Notes: generated by a model not told the origin, from the sequence alone. DNA of 64,000 nt from an uncultured Veillonella sp. (GCA_934202215.1 CAKPXR010000001.1:1-64000); one strand, 5' to 3'. Shown: positions 53,952 to 62,065, counted from the stretch's first letter. A program made the numbers and translations.

Positions 53952-54057
53952 ACTCTTCACAGAAATTGGCATATTTTGCCTTTGGATTTTGGCATTGGGT
54001 TTAAGTGCTGGTATTAGCTTATTTGTAATCATAAGCCTTATGAAATTAGCACTATAA
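53944..54057 (+). CDS. Small single-pass membrane protein in prophage
   Basis: A 37-residue frame starts at 53944, overlapping the previous stop by eight bases. It has one strong hydrophobic segment (IFCLWILALGLSAGISLFVI) and a short tail. Overlap with its neighbours and the ribosome binding site AAAGGA support it; the function is unknown. Confidence 0.45.
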   Translation: MTKLFTEIGIFCLWILALGLSAGISLFVIISLMKLAL

Positions 54058-54070
54058 GGAGTGTTCAACA

Positions 54071-54277
54071 GTGATTAAAGTATGTTATGCATTAAGAATT
54101 TTCGGTGCAATCCTAGCGGTCGGTGCTATAGGTAGTCTTGAGTTAGACACAATCGACTTTTGGACTTGGTTCTGTCAAACCATGCTAGGTGTTACACTTT
54201 GGATTTTAACTGGATATTGGCTCAACGATATCTATGAATTAGAAAAAGAAAAAGAGCCTACCGTGAAAAGTTATTAG
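54071..54277 (+). CDS. Small prophage membrane protein
   Basis: The 68-residue protein has two membrane segments (about 8-22 and 32-50) and a charged tail. It starts with GTG at 54071, about ten bases after AAGGAG. No family recognised. It is the last gene before the adhesin. Confidence 0.55.
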   Translation: MIKVCYALRIFGAILAVGAIGSLELDTIDFWTWFCQTMLGVTLWILTGYWLNDIYELEKEKEPTVKSY

Positions 54278-54299
54278 AAGAAGTTATCGGTAGACTCTC

Positions 54300-54327
54300 G
54301 GTAGAGTAATAGCTTAAACACTCTACC
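54300..54327. other. Inverted repeat before the adhesin gene
   Basis: GGTAGAGT (54300-54307) and ACTCTACC (54320-54327) are perfect complements with a 12-base spacer. CGGTAGA also occurs directly before, as a partial direct repeat. There is no T-run, so it may be an operator or leader hairpin rather than a terminator. Confidence 0.5.
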
Positions 54328-54358
54328 TGTATTGTACAAAATATAGGAGATTAAAACA

Positions 54359-56212
54359 ATGAAAAACGTAAACAAGACTTTATTAACTGGTTTGGTTGTG
54401 GCATCTTTTGCCGGTACGGCAATGGCTGGTGGTGTTAATAACACTGTAAATGGTGGTTTTGGTGCAGAGGCATATGGTAATGACAATACTGTTACAACAT
54501 CTGCTACAAGTTCTTTTGCTGTAGGTTGGAAAAATACTGTGTCTGGTGGTAATGCACTTGTTCTTGGTTCACAAAATACAGTAAAAGGGGATAACTCTTT
54601 TGCTGGTGGTAATAATTCTAAAGCAGAGGGTAGAAACACATTTGCCTTTGGTTCTAATGCAGAAGCATTGACTGCATATACATATGCAATTGGTAGCCAA
54701 GCTCGCACCAATGGAACTAACACTGTTGCTGTTGGTAATGGGGCATATGCTAGTAATGATAATGCTATTGCTGTCGGTGCATCCACAGTAGCAGACGGAA
54801 AAGATTCTCTTGCGTTTGGTTCTCATGCAGAGGCTCATTCCAACCACGCAGTAGCGATTGGCACTGCGGTTATTACTAACAGTAGTGATAGCGTTGGTAT
54901 TGGTCATGGTGTTACTACAAATGATAGTAATAGCGTTGCATTAGGCAATGGGGTAGTTAATACAGGTAATAACACTGTTGGAATTGGCAATGGTGTTACT
55001 GCTAACACTAACGCTATTGCAATCGGCAATGGGGTTGGTGCAAATAACATCAATACCATTGCTATCGGTAATGGCGTCGAATCTAATAGCACTACATCTA
55101 TTGCCATTGGCTATGGCTTGACTACAGATGGTGTTGATTCAGTTAACATTGGCAATATTAATAAGGGCGCTACAAAAGATTCAGTATTAGTCGGTGCGTT
55201 TAATAATGTAAATCATACAGACCATCTTGATGACCCTACAGGTGATGTTCTTCTAGGTAATAGCAATACACTACAAGACGGCTATCATGGAATTATTGTT
55301 GGTAAAGATAATACAATCAATAATTCCAACTATGCGATTGCTATTGGTAATGGGGCATCTGTAGTACAAGATGAATCTGTAGCAATCGGTCATGCGGCAA
55401 AAGCTAATACAGTTCAAGGTACTTCTTCTATTGTAGTTAATGGTGAAACACATAACTTTGCTGGCACTACTCCAGTAGGTACTGTATCTGTTGGTGATGC
55501 TGGTAAAGAGAGAACGCTTACAAATGTTGCTGCCGGACGAATTTCTGACAATTCTACAGATGCAATCAATGGTAGTCAACTATATGCGGTAGTAGATGAA
55601 GTAGAAGCAAACGCTACTAACATTGCTAATAATACAAAAGCTATTAGTAATTTAAACAAAGTTACTGATAATCATGGCAAAGTATTAATTGACCATGAAG
55701 GTCGTATCCAAACGCTTGATCAAGATAACAAAGATATCAAATCTGATGTATCTAATACTCAAAATCAAGTGAATATCAATACAAAAGATATTGCAGACTT
55801 GAAAGGCAAAGTTGGCAACGTAGCAACAATTAATAATGAATTGAATAACAAAGTAAATAATCTAGGGCAACGTGTTAATAAATTGGGTGCTTCTAGTGCT
55901 GCATTAGCTGGTTTACATCCTTTGGATTTCAACAAGGATGATAAAGCATCTTATGCCGTATCTTATGGACACTACCGCAACGCAAATGCCGTAGCCTTGG
56001 GTGCGTTCTACCGTCCTAATGAACGAACAATGATTGGTGCTGGTGTAAACCTTGGCGGTGAAACACAACTTACATTAAACGTAGCTTTCAAAACTGGTAA
56101 AGGTAGCGACTACCTAGCAGAAGCTAAAGACAAAGATAGCCGTATCTCTAAATTAGAAGCTATGGTGCAAAAACTTATGGCAGAAGTTGAACAACAAAAG
56201 TCGGTGAAATAA
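54359..56212 (+). CDS. YadA-like trimeric autotransporter adhesin on the prophage
   Basis: The 617-residue protein is a complete type Vc autotransporter. It has a signal peptide (to about 23, GTAMA), a head of degenerate YadA-type repeats such as AIGNGVGANNINTIAIGNGV (about 25-375), a neck (DAINGSQLYAV, about 402), a coiled-coil stalk (about 412-515) and the beta-barrel anchor (LGAFYRPNERTMIGAGV, about 545-585). It forms trimers on the cell surface and mediates adhesion. Unusually, about 35 residues with a coiled coil (SRISKLEAMVQKLMAEVEQQ) follow the barrel. It sits in the phage early operon and overlaps the Gp157 gene by one base. Confidence 0.92.
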   Translation: MKNVNKTLLTGLVVASFAGTAMAGGVNNTVNGGFGAEAYGNDNTVTTSATSSFAVGWKNTVSGGNALVLGSQNTVKGDNSFAGGNNSKAEGRNTFAFGSNAEALTAYTYAIGSQARTNGTNTVAVGNGAYASNDNAIAVGASTVADGKDSLAFGSHAEAHSNHAVAIGTAVITNSSDSVGIGHGVTTNDSNSVALGNGVVNTGNNTVGIGNGVTANTNAIAIGNGVGANNINTIAIGNGVESNSTTSIAIGYGLTTDGVDSVNIGNINKGATKDSVLVGAFNNVNHTDHLDDPTGDVLLGNSNTLQDGYHGIIVGKDNTINNSNYAIAIGNGASVVQDESVAIGHAAKANTVQGTSSIVVNGETHNFAGTTPVGTVSVGDAGKERTLTNVAAGRISDNSTDAINGSQLYAVVDEVEANATNIANNTKAISNLNKVTDNHGKVLIDHEGRIQTLDQDNKDIKSDVSNTQNQVNINTKDIADLKGKVGNVATINNELNNKVNNLGQRVNKLGASSAALAGLHPLDFNKDDKASYAVSYGHYRNANAVALGAFYRPNERTMIGAGVNLGGETQLTLNVAFKTGKGSDYLAEAKDKDSRISKLEAMVQKLMAEVEQQKSVK

Positions 56213-56700
56213 TGGCTAGTATCTACGAATTAAACAAAAACTATCAAGAAGTATCTGCACTACTTGAAACTGCAGAAACAGATGAGGAACTACAAGCTAT
56301 CCACGATACGTTGGAAATGCTGGACTGTTCCATTGAAGAAAAGGTAGAGAATACTGCTAAATACATTAAGAATGTAGAAAGCGATATTGAGGGTATTAAG
56401 GCGGAAATCAACCGCCTAACCGCTCTAAAGAAACAAAAGGAACGTAATACTGAATGGCTTAAAACTAACATTGAATACGCTTTAAAAACTAAAGGTATCG
56501 ATAAGTTGGAAGTAGGTACGTTCAAGTGTGGTTATCGTAAATCTGAAAGTGTAGAAGTTGATGATCTAACTGCTATTCCTAGTGATTACACTAAAACGGA
56601 AGTTAAAGCTGATAAGACTGCCATCAAAAAAGCACTTAAAGCTGGCGAAGAAATCAATGGTGTACATATTCAAACAAACATGAATTTCTATATTAAGTAG
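56212..56700 (+). CDS. Siphovirus Gp157-family protein
   Basis: The 162-residue protein matches the Gp157 family: a long coiled coil (about 20-95, KYIKNVESDIEGIKAEINRL) followed by a small beta domain with FKCGYRKSESVEV and a closing INGVHIQTNMNFYIK. The family is linked to phage replication/recombination modules and, in Streptococcus, phage resistance in hosts that overexpress it. Its ATG overlaps the adhesin stop (TAATG), so its translation depends on the adhesin message. Confidence 0.85.
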   Translation: MASIYELNKNYQEVSALLETAETDEELQAIHDTLEMLDCSIEEKVENTAKYIKNVESDIEGIKAEINRLTALKKQKERNTEWLKTNIEYALKTKGIDKLEVGTFKCGYRKSESVEVDDLTAIPSDYTKTEVKADKTAIKKALKAGEEINGVHIQTNMNFYIK

Positions 56701-56708
56701 GTGATAAA

Positions 56709-57302
56709 GTGGCAGATATGACATTTCAACAAAAGGTGGTGGCGGTTCAATCAGAGCTCAAAGCACCTAAAGGGCAATATAACTCATTTGGTAAATATAA
56801 CTACCGCTCATGTGAGGATATCCTTGAGGGTGTTAAGCCGCTACTTAATAAATACGGCTTGTATTTAACGATTAATGATGCGGTTGAGTTAATAGGTGAT
56901 AGATATTACATCAAAGCCACTGCAACGCTATTTGATGGTGATAATTGCATTAGTACATCGGCATATGCTCGTGAAAGCCTTGATAAGAAGGGGATGGATG
57001 CAAGTCAAGTAACAGGTGCTACATCCTCTTATGCAAGAAAATACGCACTAAATGGCTTGTTATGTATCGATGATACCAAAGATGCCGACACCATGGATCA
57101 TAGCAAGAAACAAGCACCACAACCAACTTGTTATGACTGGCGAACATTAAAAGCTAGAGCCACACAAGGCGGTATCAGTGAAGATGATTTGAAACAGTAT
57201 TTGAAAGATACGTTGAAAGTAACTGGAACAGATAGCATGACACAAGAGCATTATCAACAAGCATTTAATTGGGTGAATGCCCAAAGGTACGCTAAACGAT
57301 GA
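56709..57302 (+). CDS. ERF-family single-strand annealing protein
   Basis: The 197-residue protein is an ERF recombinase, which anneals single DNA strands in phage recombination. It shows the N-terminal core (YNSFGKYNYRSCEDILEGVKPLL) and GATSSYARKYALNGLLCIDDTKDAD. The GTG at 56709 lies after AGTAGGTGAT; an ATG three codons on is possible. The stop overlaps the next ATG. Gp157, ERF and SSB form one recombination set. Confidence 0.9.
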   Translation: MADMTFQQKVVAVQSELKAPKGQYNSFGKYNYRSCEDILEGVKPLLNKYGLYLTINDAVELIGDRYYIKATATLFDGDNCISTSAYARESLDKKGMDASQVTGATSSYARKYALNGLLCIDDTKDADTMDHSKKQAPQPTCYDWRTLKARATQGGISEDDLKQYLKDTLKVTGTDSMTQEHYQQAFNWVNAQRYAKR

Positions 57303-57850
57303 AATGGACAACAACTAACGTAGGACTATTAAGAGGTCCACTAGGTGTAATGGTAGTAATACCAGCGCCACATGACAATGATCTATCAAAGATTACTACT
57401 GATAAAGAGTACACAGTAGAGATTAAGAGAAAATCTAAAAGCCGTAGCCTAAACTCAAATAGCTATGCTTGGATTTTATGCCAACGCATAGCAGATGAGT
57501 TGAGCAAGACTGGTTATACATCAAAAGAGGATGTGTATCGAAAGGCTATTAAAGATTGCGGACATTTTACCTATATACCTGTTAGAGCCGATGCGGTAGA
57601 CCGCTATATACAAATATGGCAAGGTCATGGACTTGGCTGGCTTGCAGAAGATATAGGAGAGTGTAAAACACTAGATGGGTATCACAATATCATGTGTTAT
57701 CACGGCTCATCTGTGTACACGGTAACTGAAATGCAAAGGTTAATTGATTGCCTAGTTGATGAATGTAACCAGCTAGGTATTCGATTAGAACCATCTGAAT
57801 ACATTAGATCACTCATAGAGGGGTGGGGCAATGAACAAAAGAAAGCGTGA
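57299..57850 (+). CDS. NinB-like phage protein
   Basis: The 183-residue protein has the stretch KRKSKSRSLNSNSYAWILCQRIADEL (core RSLNSNSYAWIL at about 48), which resembles NinB/Orf family proteins and the N-terminal region of HNHc_6-type phage nucleases. NinB proteins bind single-stranded DNA and aid recombination. A separate HNH nuclease gene follows with a 20-base overlap, in line with a split version of that two-domain protein. Assignment is by motif only. Confidence 0.6.
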   Translation: MKWTTTNVGLLRGPLGVMVVIPAPHDNDLSKITTDKEYTVEIKRKSKSRSLNSNSYAWILCQRIADELSKTGYTSKEDVYRKAIKDCGHFTYIPVRADAVDRYIQIWQGHGLGWLAEDIGECKTLDGYHNIMCYHGSSVYTVTEMQRLIDCLVDECNQLGIRLEPSEYIRSLIEGWGNEQKKA

Positions 57851-58118
57851 AGATGAAAAACTACTAAAACAAAATAGACCTAAAGTGCTTGAACGTGATA
57901 ACTACTCATGCGTTCTGTGTGGTGGTCATGAGGGTATAGCGATACATCACATTGTATTTCGTTCACAGTTAGGCAAAAGCACGATGGATAACTTAGCTTG
58001 CTTGTGTATACATTGTCATATACCAATAGCACATGGCTGCGATGCAAAGCTAGTTAGAAAGCGATTACAAGAAATAGTTAAGGAAAGGAATGATAAATAT
58101 GATGGATATGATGCTTAA
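57831..58118 (+). CDS. HNH endonuclease
   Basis: The 95-residue protein has a compact HNH site with zinc cysteines: CVLCGG, then IHHIVFRSQLG, DNLACLCIHCH. It nicks or cuts DNA in recombination or packaging. It overlaps the NinB-like gene by 20 bases and a small downstream gene by another 20 bases. Confidence 0.87.
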   Translation: MNKRKREDEKLLKQNRPKVLERDNYSCVLCGGHEGIAIHHIVFRSQLGKSTMDNLACLCIHCHIPIAHGCDAKLVRKRLQEIVKERNDKYDGYDA

Positions 58119-58257
58119 AATGCTACAAGCACTAATTGATGCACGCATTGAATATTGGGAGAAGAAACAAGGCGATAAAACCTTTCATGAAGATATTATC
58201 GAAGAGTTAAAGCTATTAAAAAACGTTGTTAACCCAATGATTAAACGTGAGGAATAG
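58099..58257 (+). CDS. Small acidic prophage protein
   Basis: A 52-codon frame starts at 58099 within the end of the HNH gene, after AAGGAATG. It is helical and charged (IEYWEKKQGDKTFHEDIIEELKLL). Its stop is three bases before the replication gene. Function unknown. Confidence 0.5.
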   Translation: MMDMMLKMLQALIDARIEYWEKKQGDKTFHEDIIEELKLLKNVVNPMIKREE

Positions 58258-58260
58258 CTT

Positions 58261-59085
58261 ATGGCAGAACGTAGGATGATGGCTAAAAGCATCATAAAGT
58301 CAGACCAATTTTTAGAGATGCCAATGAGTAGCCAACTGTTGTATTTTCATCTTCTATCTGATGCGGATGACGATGGCTTCATCAATGCACCTAAATCAAT
58401 CATGCGTGTTATTGGTGCTAAAGAAGATGATATGAGAGTACTACAAGCCAAAGGGTACACCATTCCATTTGATAGCGGCGTGATCGTCATTAAGCATTGG
58501 CGAATACATAATAGCTTGCGAAAAGATAGGTATAATCCTAATCCGCAACTAGAAAATGAACGCAAACAGCTAGTTGTAAATGATAAAAAAGAATATGAAT
58601 TGATACAAACTTGGCAACCAACTGGCAACCACTTGGCAACCAACTGGCAACCAACTGGCAACCACTTGGCAACCAATGGTTACCACAGTATAGGTAAGGA
58701 TAGTATAGGTAAGGATAGTATAGGTAAGGATAGTGTATATAGTGGCCGTGATAAATCACAACCAACACACACACACTTTAAACCGCCTACAGTAGAAGAG
58801 GTTAAAGAGTATTGCATTGAAAGAAATAACAATATTGATGCAGAGTACTTTGTTGACTTTCAAGAGGCTAGGGGTTGGGTTCTATCTAACGGAAAGAAAA
58901 TGAAAGACTGGAAAGCTACTATACGAACATGGGAGAAAAACAACTTCAATAAACGTACATCAAGTAAAAACAATAAAGATAATGCAATCAACGTTGTTAA
59001 AGAGGTGATGGAGGAATACAGAAATGAACAACAAAGAGATGATAGCTCAATCACTATCGATGTTACAGATAGCGTGGTCTACTGA
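58261..59085 (+). CDS. Phage replisome organiser-like protein
   Basis: The 274-residue protein has a winged-helix N-terminal region (about 1-95: IIKSDQFLEMPMSSQLLYFHLL and VIVIKHWRIHNSLRKDR) found in phage replication initiators of the DnaD/replisome organiser type. A low-complexity linker encoded by DNA repeats follows, and a C-terminal domain (about 175-225) with VEEVKEYCIERNN and MKDWKATIRTWEKN. It should bind the phage origin and recruit the helicase loader encoded next. The repeats inside the gene are probably that origin. Confidence 0.82.
   Translation: MAERRMMAKSIIKSDQFLEMPMSSQLLYFHLLSDADDDGFINAPKSIMRVIGAKEDDMRVLQAKGYTIPFDSGVIVIKHWRIHNSLRKDRYNPNPQLENERKQLVVNDKKEYELIQTWQPTGNHLATNWQPTGNHLATNGYHSIGKDSIGKDSIGKDSVYSGRDKSQPTHTHFKPPTVEEVKEYCIERNNNIDAEYFVDFQEARGWVLSNGKKMKDWKATIRTWEKNNFNKRTSSKNNKDNAINVVKEVMEEYRNEQQRDDSSITIDVTDSVVY
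58612..58675. repeat. Six 11-bp-period copies of TGGCAACCA
   Basis: TGGCAACCA begins at 58612, 58623, 58634, 58645, 58656 and 58667, each exactly 11 bases apart. The array lies in the replisome organiser gene and has the look of iterons at a phage origin. Confidence 0.85.
58689..58733. repeat. Three tandem 15-bp repeats
   Basis: TATAGGTAAGGATAG is repeated three times without change (58689-58703, 58704-58718, 58719-58733), 13 bases after the 11-bp array. Being AT-rich it could be the unwinding part of the same origin. In protein it encodes (SIGKD)3. Confidence 0.85.
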
Positions 59086-59704
59086 TATGACAAAAGAACG
59101 TTTCAAGTTGTATTGTACGATGCTTGCTGATGTTAATCCCGTTACATTAACGCAAGCAGTAGAAAATACAATTAATCGGTGTAAATTCTTGCCTAGTATT
59201 GCAGAAATCAGAGAGGAATGTTCCGCATTAAGTGCCTTTGTAAATGCACATGAGGAACTTCCGACTGCACAAGATGCATGGGAAAGGGTGTATCAAGTAG
59301 CACGATCATATGGCTACGAAAAAGGGTTAGACAAATTAGAGGGTCTAACAAAACAATGTGCCAAAGCAATTTGGAAATCGTTCGACCCTCAAAACGGCGA
59401 TAACTTCAACGAAACATCATGTAGAGCGCAGTTTGTAAAAAACTATGAAGTGCAAGAAACAAGAGAGCGTGAACGATTGAGATTGTCTAATTCAATCAAG
59501 GATAATCACTTGTTGTTAAAGGCAAGGGAGAAAGCAGAAAAGGAACGAGCGTTACTAAACGCAGGTCAAAAGCAAATCGAAATGACTGCTACAGGCAATT
59601 TGGTAGAGGTAGCGAAAGAACCAGTCGATGTAGCAAAGTTGATTGATAAAAGCGAAATATCAAAAGAGGGGAAAGCGTTGTTAAAACAAGCAATAGGGGG
59701 ATAG
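59024..59704 (+). CDS. Replicative helicase loader/inhibitor-like protein
   Basis: The 226-residue protein has an N-terminal region (about 1-70: SLSMLQIAWSTDMTKERFKLYCTMLADV, then FLPSIAEIREE) that resembles the G39P-type helicase loader/inhibitor of phage SPP1. The C-terminal half is a charged helix. With the replisome organiser it would load the host DnaB helicase on the phage origin. It overlaps the organiser by 62 bases; GGAGGA eight bases before the ATG supports the start. Confidence 0.75.
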   Translation: MNNKEMIAQSLSMLQIAWSTDMTKERFKLYCTMLADVNPVTLTQAVENTINRCKFLPSIAEIREECSALSAFVNAHEELPTAQDAWERVYQVARSYGYEKGLDKLEGLTKQCAKAIWKSFDPQNGDNFNETSCRAQFVKNYEVQETRERERLRLSNSIKDNHLLLKAREKAEKERALLNAGQKQIEMTATGNLVEVAKEPVDVAKLIDKSEISKEGKALLKQAIGG

Positions 59705-59923
59705 ATGAAACAAAAGCCAAAGGAATTTGAAGTGAGTTGTAACGTGTCATTCAATGTTAGCTTTACAGTACTAGCAACAAGCGAGGAACAAGCAAGGGTT
59801 AAGATTGATAACCTACTTGAAATAATGCGTAATGAGGCAACAGTCGATTGCCATATTCACAAAAATTATGATGTGTATGTTGATGAAGTTGAAGCTGAAC
59901 TGAACCAGCTTAGTTATTGGTAA
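59705..59923 (+). CDS. Small prophage protein, unknown
   Basis: The 72-residue protein starts right after the previous stop (TAGATG) with AATAGGGGG as ribosome binding site. It has paired beta strands (EVSCNVSFNVSFTVLA) and then a helix (SEEQARVKIDNLLEIM), a ferredoxin-like layout also seen in the small protein at 60448. Function unknown. Confidence 0.6.
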   Translation: MKQKPKEFEVSCNVSFNVSFTVLATSEEQARVKIDNLLEIMRNEATVDCHIHKNYDVYVDEVEAELNQLSYW

Positions 59924-60052
59924 TAGAAAAATTGATTTAAAGGCCCTGTAAGGCGAGTTTCATATCTCAACGTAAAAACCAAAGCAAAGATAGTCAAACA
60001 CACCTTAACGGCGAAAATTAATAGCTTAAATTAGAAAATAGGAGATAAATAT

Positions 60053-60436
60053 ATGAACACAGTACAAATTTTAGGTAACTTAGTACGTGATCCAGAAGTA
60101 CGTTACACCCAAAGTGGTAAAGCAGTAGCCACTTTCAATGTAGCAGCAAGCAATACATACATTGATAGTAATAACGAAACAAAAGAACAAACTGCCTTTA
60201 TTAATTGCGTAGCATGGGGAAAGTTAGGAGAAAGCATTGGAAACCTACGAAAAGGTAACAGATGTTTTGTAGAGGGTAGACTTCAAACACGTAGTTATGA
60301 AACACAAGATGGTCAAAAGAAATATGTAACTGAAGTAGTGGCTAACTTTGTAGGAACATCACTAACAAATGATGAAACTGCATCCAGTAACTTTGATAGT
60401 TTTGAGCAACTTCAAGATGAAAATATTCCGTTCTAA
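60053..60436 (+). CDS. ssb: Single-stranded DNA-binding protein
   Basis: The 127-residue phage SSB has the OB fold (MNTVQILGNLVRDPEVRYTQ, AFINCVAWGKLGESIGNLRKG, RLQTRSYETQDGQ) and the acidic C-terminal tail DENIPF that binds partner proteins. It protects single-stranded DNA during phage replication and works with ERF. The 129-base gap before it holds no gene; AATAGGAGAT precedes the ATG. Confidence 0.95.
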   Translation: MNTVQILGNLVRDPEVRYTQSGKAVATFNVAASNTYIDSNNETKEQTAFINCVAWGKLGESIGNLRKGNRCFVEGRLQTRSYETQDGQKKYVTEVVANFVGTSLTNDETASSNFDSFEQLQDENIPF

Positions 60437-60447
60437 GAGGTGATGAT

Positions 60448-60627
60448 ATGAAAGAATTTAAAATTACAGGCTATGTAAAAATTGGGTTTTCAAAAATTGT
60501 AGAGTGTGAAAGCCGTGAAGAAGCTAATGAATTAGCTGATCTAATCGAGCGAGCAACGGATGTAGATGGTGATGATATGAATGATTGGATTGATGAAGTG
60601 GAAGTGGAAGAGGTAGAGGAAAACTAG
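60448..60627 (+). CDS. Small acidic prophage protein
   Basis: A 59-residue protein (MKEFKITGYVKIGFSK at the start) begins 11 bases after ssb behind AGAGGTGAT. Beta strand, helix (SREEANELADLIE) and acidic end recall the protein at 59705. Its acidic tail (EVEVEEVEEN) suggests a DNA mimic or SSB-like partner, but this is a guess. Confidence 0.55.
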   Translation: MKEFKITGYVKIGFSKIVECESREEANELADLIERATDVDGDDMNDWIDEVEVEEVEEN

Positions 60628-60649
60628 AAATAGGAAGTGAGTATTAATA

Positions 60650-60847
60650 TTGAATGCACCATGTAATAACTGCCAATTCAGGGAAGTTGGATGTCATAGT
60701 AAATGTTCATCCTACAAAGAATTTAAAAGGCAGATTGAAGAACAAAGGGAGTATTTAAGAGAACGATTAGAACTAAGTGATTATGGGCGGTATATGTCGC
60801 AAAAGTTAAAACGATATCTAGGTGTTAATCGATATGGAAAGAGGTAA
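60650..60847 (+). CDS. Small Cys-rich prophage protein
   Basis: The 65-residue protein has a Cys cluster (CNNCQFREVGCHSKCSSY) that probably binds zinc, followed by a charged helix. The frame has TTG at 60650 as its only usual start; AGGAAGTGAG lies upstream. Such proteins are common in phage early regions; function unknown. Confidence 0.6.
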   Translation: MNAPCNNCQFREVGCHSKCSSYKEFKRQIEEQREYLRERLELSDYGRYMSQKLKRYLGVNRYGKR

Positions 60848-60852
60848 AGAAT

Positions 60853-61245
60853 ATGAATAAAATTATTTCCGCTTTAGTGGTAGTAGCTATGATAGCTGGT
60901 GTTGCATGGAGTTTCGCATTTGGTGTTCCGATGTATATGGTGTGGCAGCAACAGAAAGCTGGTGAGGCTGAACTTGCTAGGGCCGAGCAGAACAGACAAG
61001 TTGCGGTGCTAGAGGCTAAGGCGAAATTAGATAGTGCGGAAAGCCTAGCACAAGCAGAGGTCAAACGTGCAGAGGGTACTGCAAAAGCCAATCAAATTAT
61101 CGGTCAATCATTAAAAGGCAACGAGGCATACATTCATTGGTTATGGGTTGATACTTTAAAAGATAGCAAAGACCAAATTATTTACATTCCAACAGAGGCT
61201 GGTGTACCAATTACTGAAAGTTTCAGATTAAAAGAAAGCAAATAA
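60853..61245 (+). CDS. Membrane protein with SPFH-like helical tail
   Basis: The 130-residue protein has one N-terminal membrane segment (ISALVVVAMIAGVAWSFAFGV) and an Ala/Glu-rich coiled coil (about 38-85) with AEVKRAEGTAKANQIIGQSL. This recalls the C-terminal part of prohibitin/SPFH proteins. It is oriented with the helix probably in the cytoplasm. Phages carry such genes in early operons; role unknown. Confidence 0.65.
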   Translation: MNKIISALVVVAMIAGVAWSFAFGVPMYMVWQQQKAGEAELARAEQNRQVAVLEAKAKLDSAESLAQAEVKRAEGTAKANQIIGQSLKGNEAYIHWLWVDTLKDSKDQIIYIPTEAGVPITESFRLKESK

Positions 61246-61277
61246 AGCGATGATAAAAATATTAAGAGTGGTGAAAG

Positions 61278-62051
61278 ATGAAGATCGAGTTATTTAATGA
61301 TAATTTTCAGAATTTTAAGCAATATGGAATACCAAAGGCACAATTAGTTATTGCTGACATTCCATATAATCTAGGAAACAATGCTTATGCGAGTAATCCT
61401 ATGTGGTATGTAGACGGTGATAACAAGAATGGAGAGAGTAAAAAGGCTGGTAAAGCATTCTTCAATTCTGATTACAATTTCAACATTGTAGAATACTTTC
61501 ATTTCTGTAGTCGGTTGCTAAAAAAAGAACCTAAAGAACGAGGTCAAGCGCCATGCATGATAGTATTTTGTAGCTATCAACAACAACCAATGGTTATTGA
61601 GTATGCAAAAAAACATGGGTTTAAAAATTACATTCCTATAACATTCAATAAAAATTATAGTGCGCAAGTCTTAAAGGCAAATATGCGTATTGTAGGCGCT
61701 ACAGAATATGCATTGATTTTGTATCGTGAAAAACTTCCAAAGTTTAATAACAATAAGAAAATGATATTTGATCACTTTGAATGGAAACGAGATAACAAAA
61801 ACTTAGTACCTAATATTCATCCAACGCAAAAGCCTGTAAGTGTACTTAAACGATTGATTGAAATCTTTACAGACGAGGGCGATGTAGTAATTGACCCAGT
61901 AGCTGGTAGCGGTAGTACGTTAAGGGCTGCTATGGAACTAGGCAGAAGTGCATATGGATTTGAAATTGACAGAAAAATGTATGCAAAAGCTAAAGCGGAA
62001 ATGTTAAGCGATGTAAAAATACAAACAAATTTAATGGAGTTTGCAAAGTAG
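61278..62051 (+). CDS. DNA methyltransferase (beta-class N6A/N4C)
   Basis: The 257-residue protein is a DNA amino-methyltransferase. The catalytic motif reads DIPY (27-30, for DPPY) and comes before the SAM motif DPVAGSGST (206-214), the order of the beta class. The target-recognition region is between them. No restriction nuclease gene lies next to it, so it is an orphan phage methylase that may protect phage DNA from host enzymes. Recognition sequence unknown. Confidence 0.9.
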   Translation: MKIELFNDNFQNFKQYGIPKAQLVIADIPYNLGNNAYASNPMWYVDGDNKNGESKKAGKAFFNSDYNFNIVEYFHFCSRLLKKEPKERGQAPCMIVFCSYQQQPMVIEYAKKHGFKNYIPITFNKNYSAQVLKANMRIVGATEYALILYREKLPKFNNNKKMIFDHFEWKRDNKNLVPNIHPTQKPVSVLKRLIEIFTDEGDVVIDPVAGSGSTLRAAMELGRSAYGFEIDRKMYAKAKAEMLSDVKIQTNLMEFAK

Positions 62052-62065
62052 GATGGTGATGATCG

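Noticed and set aside
54274-54786. A 170-codon leftward open frame at the start of the adhesin gene
   Set aside because: Its Ala/Pro/Leu-rich protein is the mirror of the adhesin's repeats; the forward frame has signal peptide, neck, stalk and anchor.
58612-58733. CRISPR-like or phase-variation repeat tract
   Set aside because: Repeats have no spacers. Units of 11 bases would shift frame on copy change, but they lie in an initiator gene where an origin explains them better.
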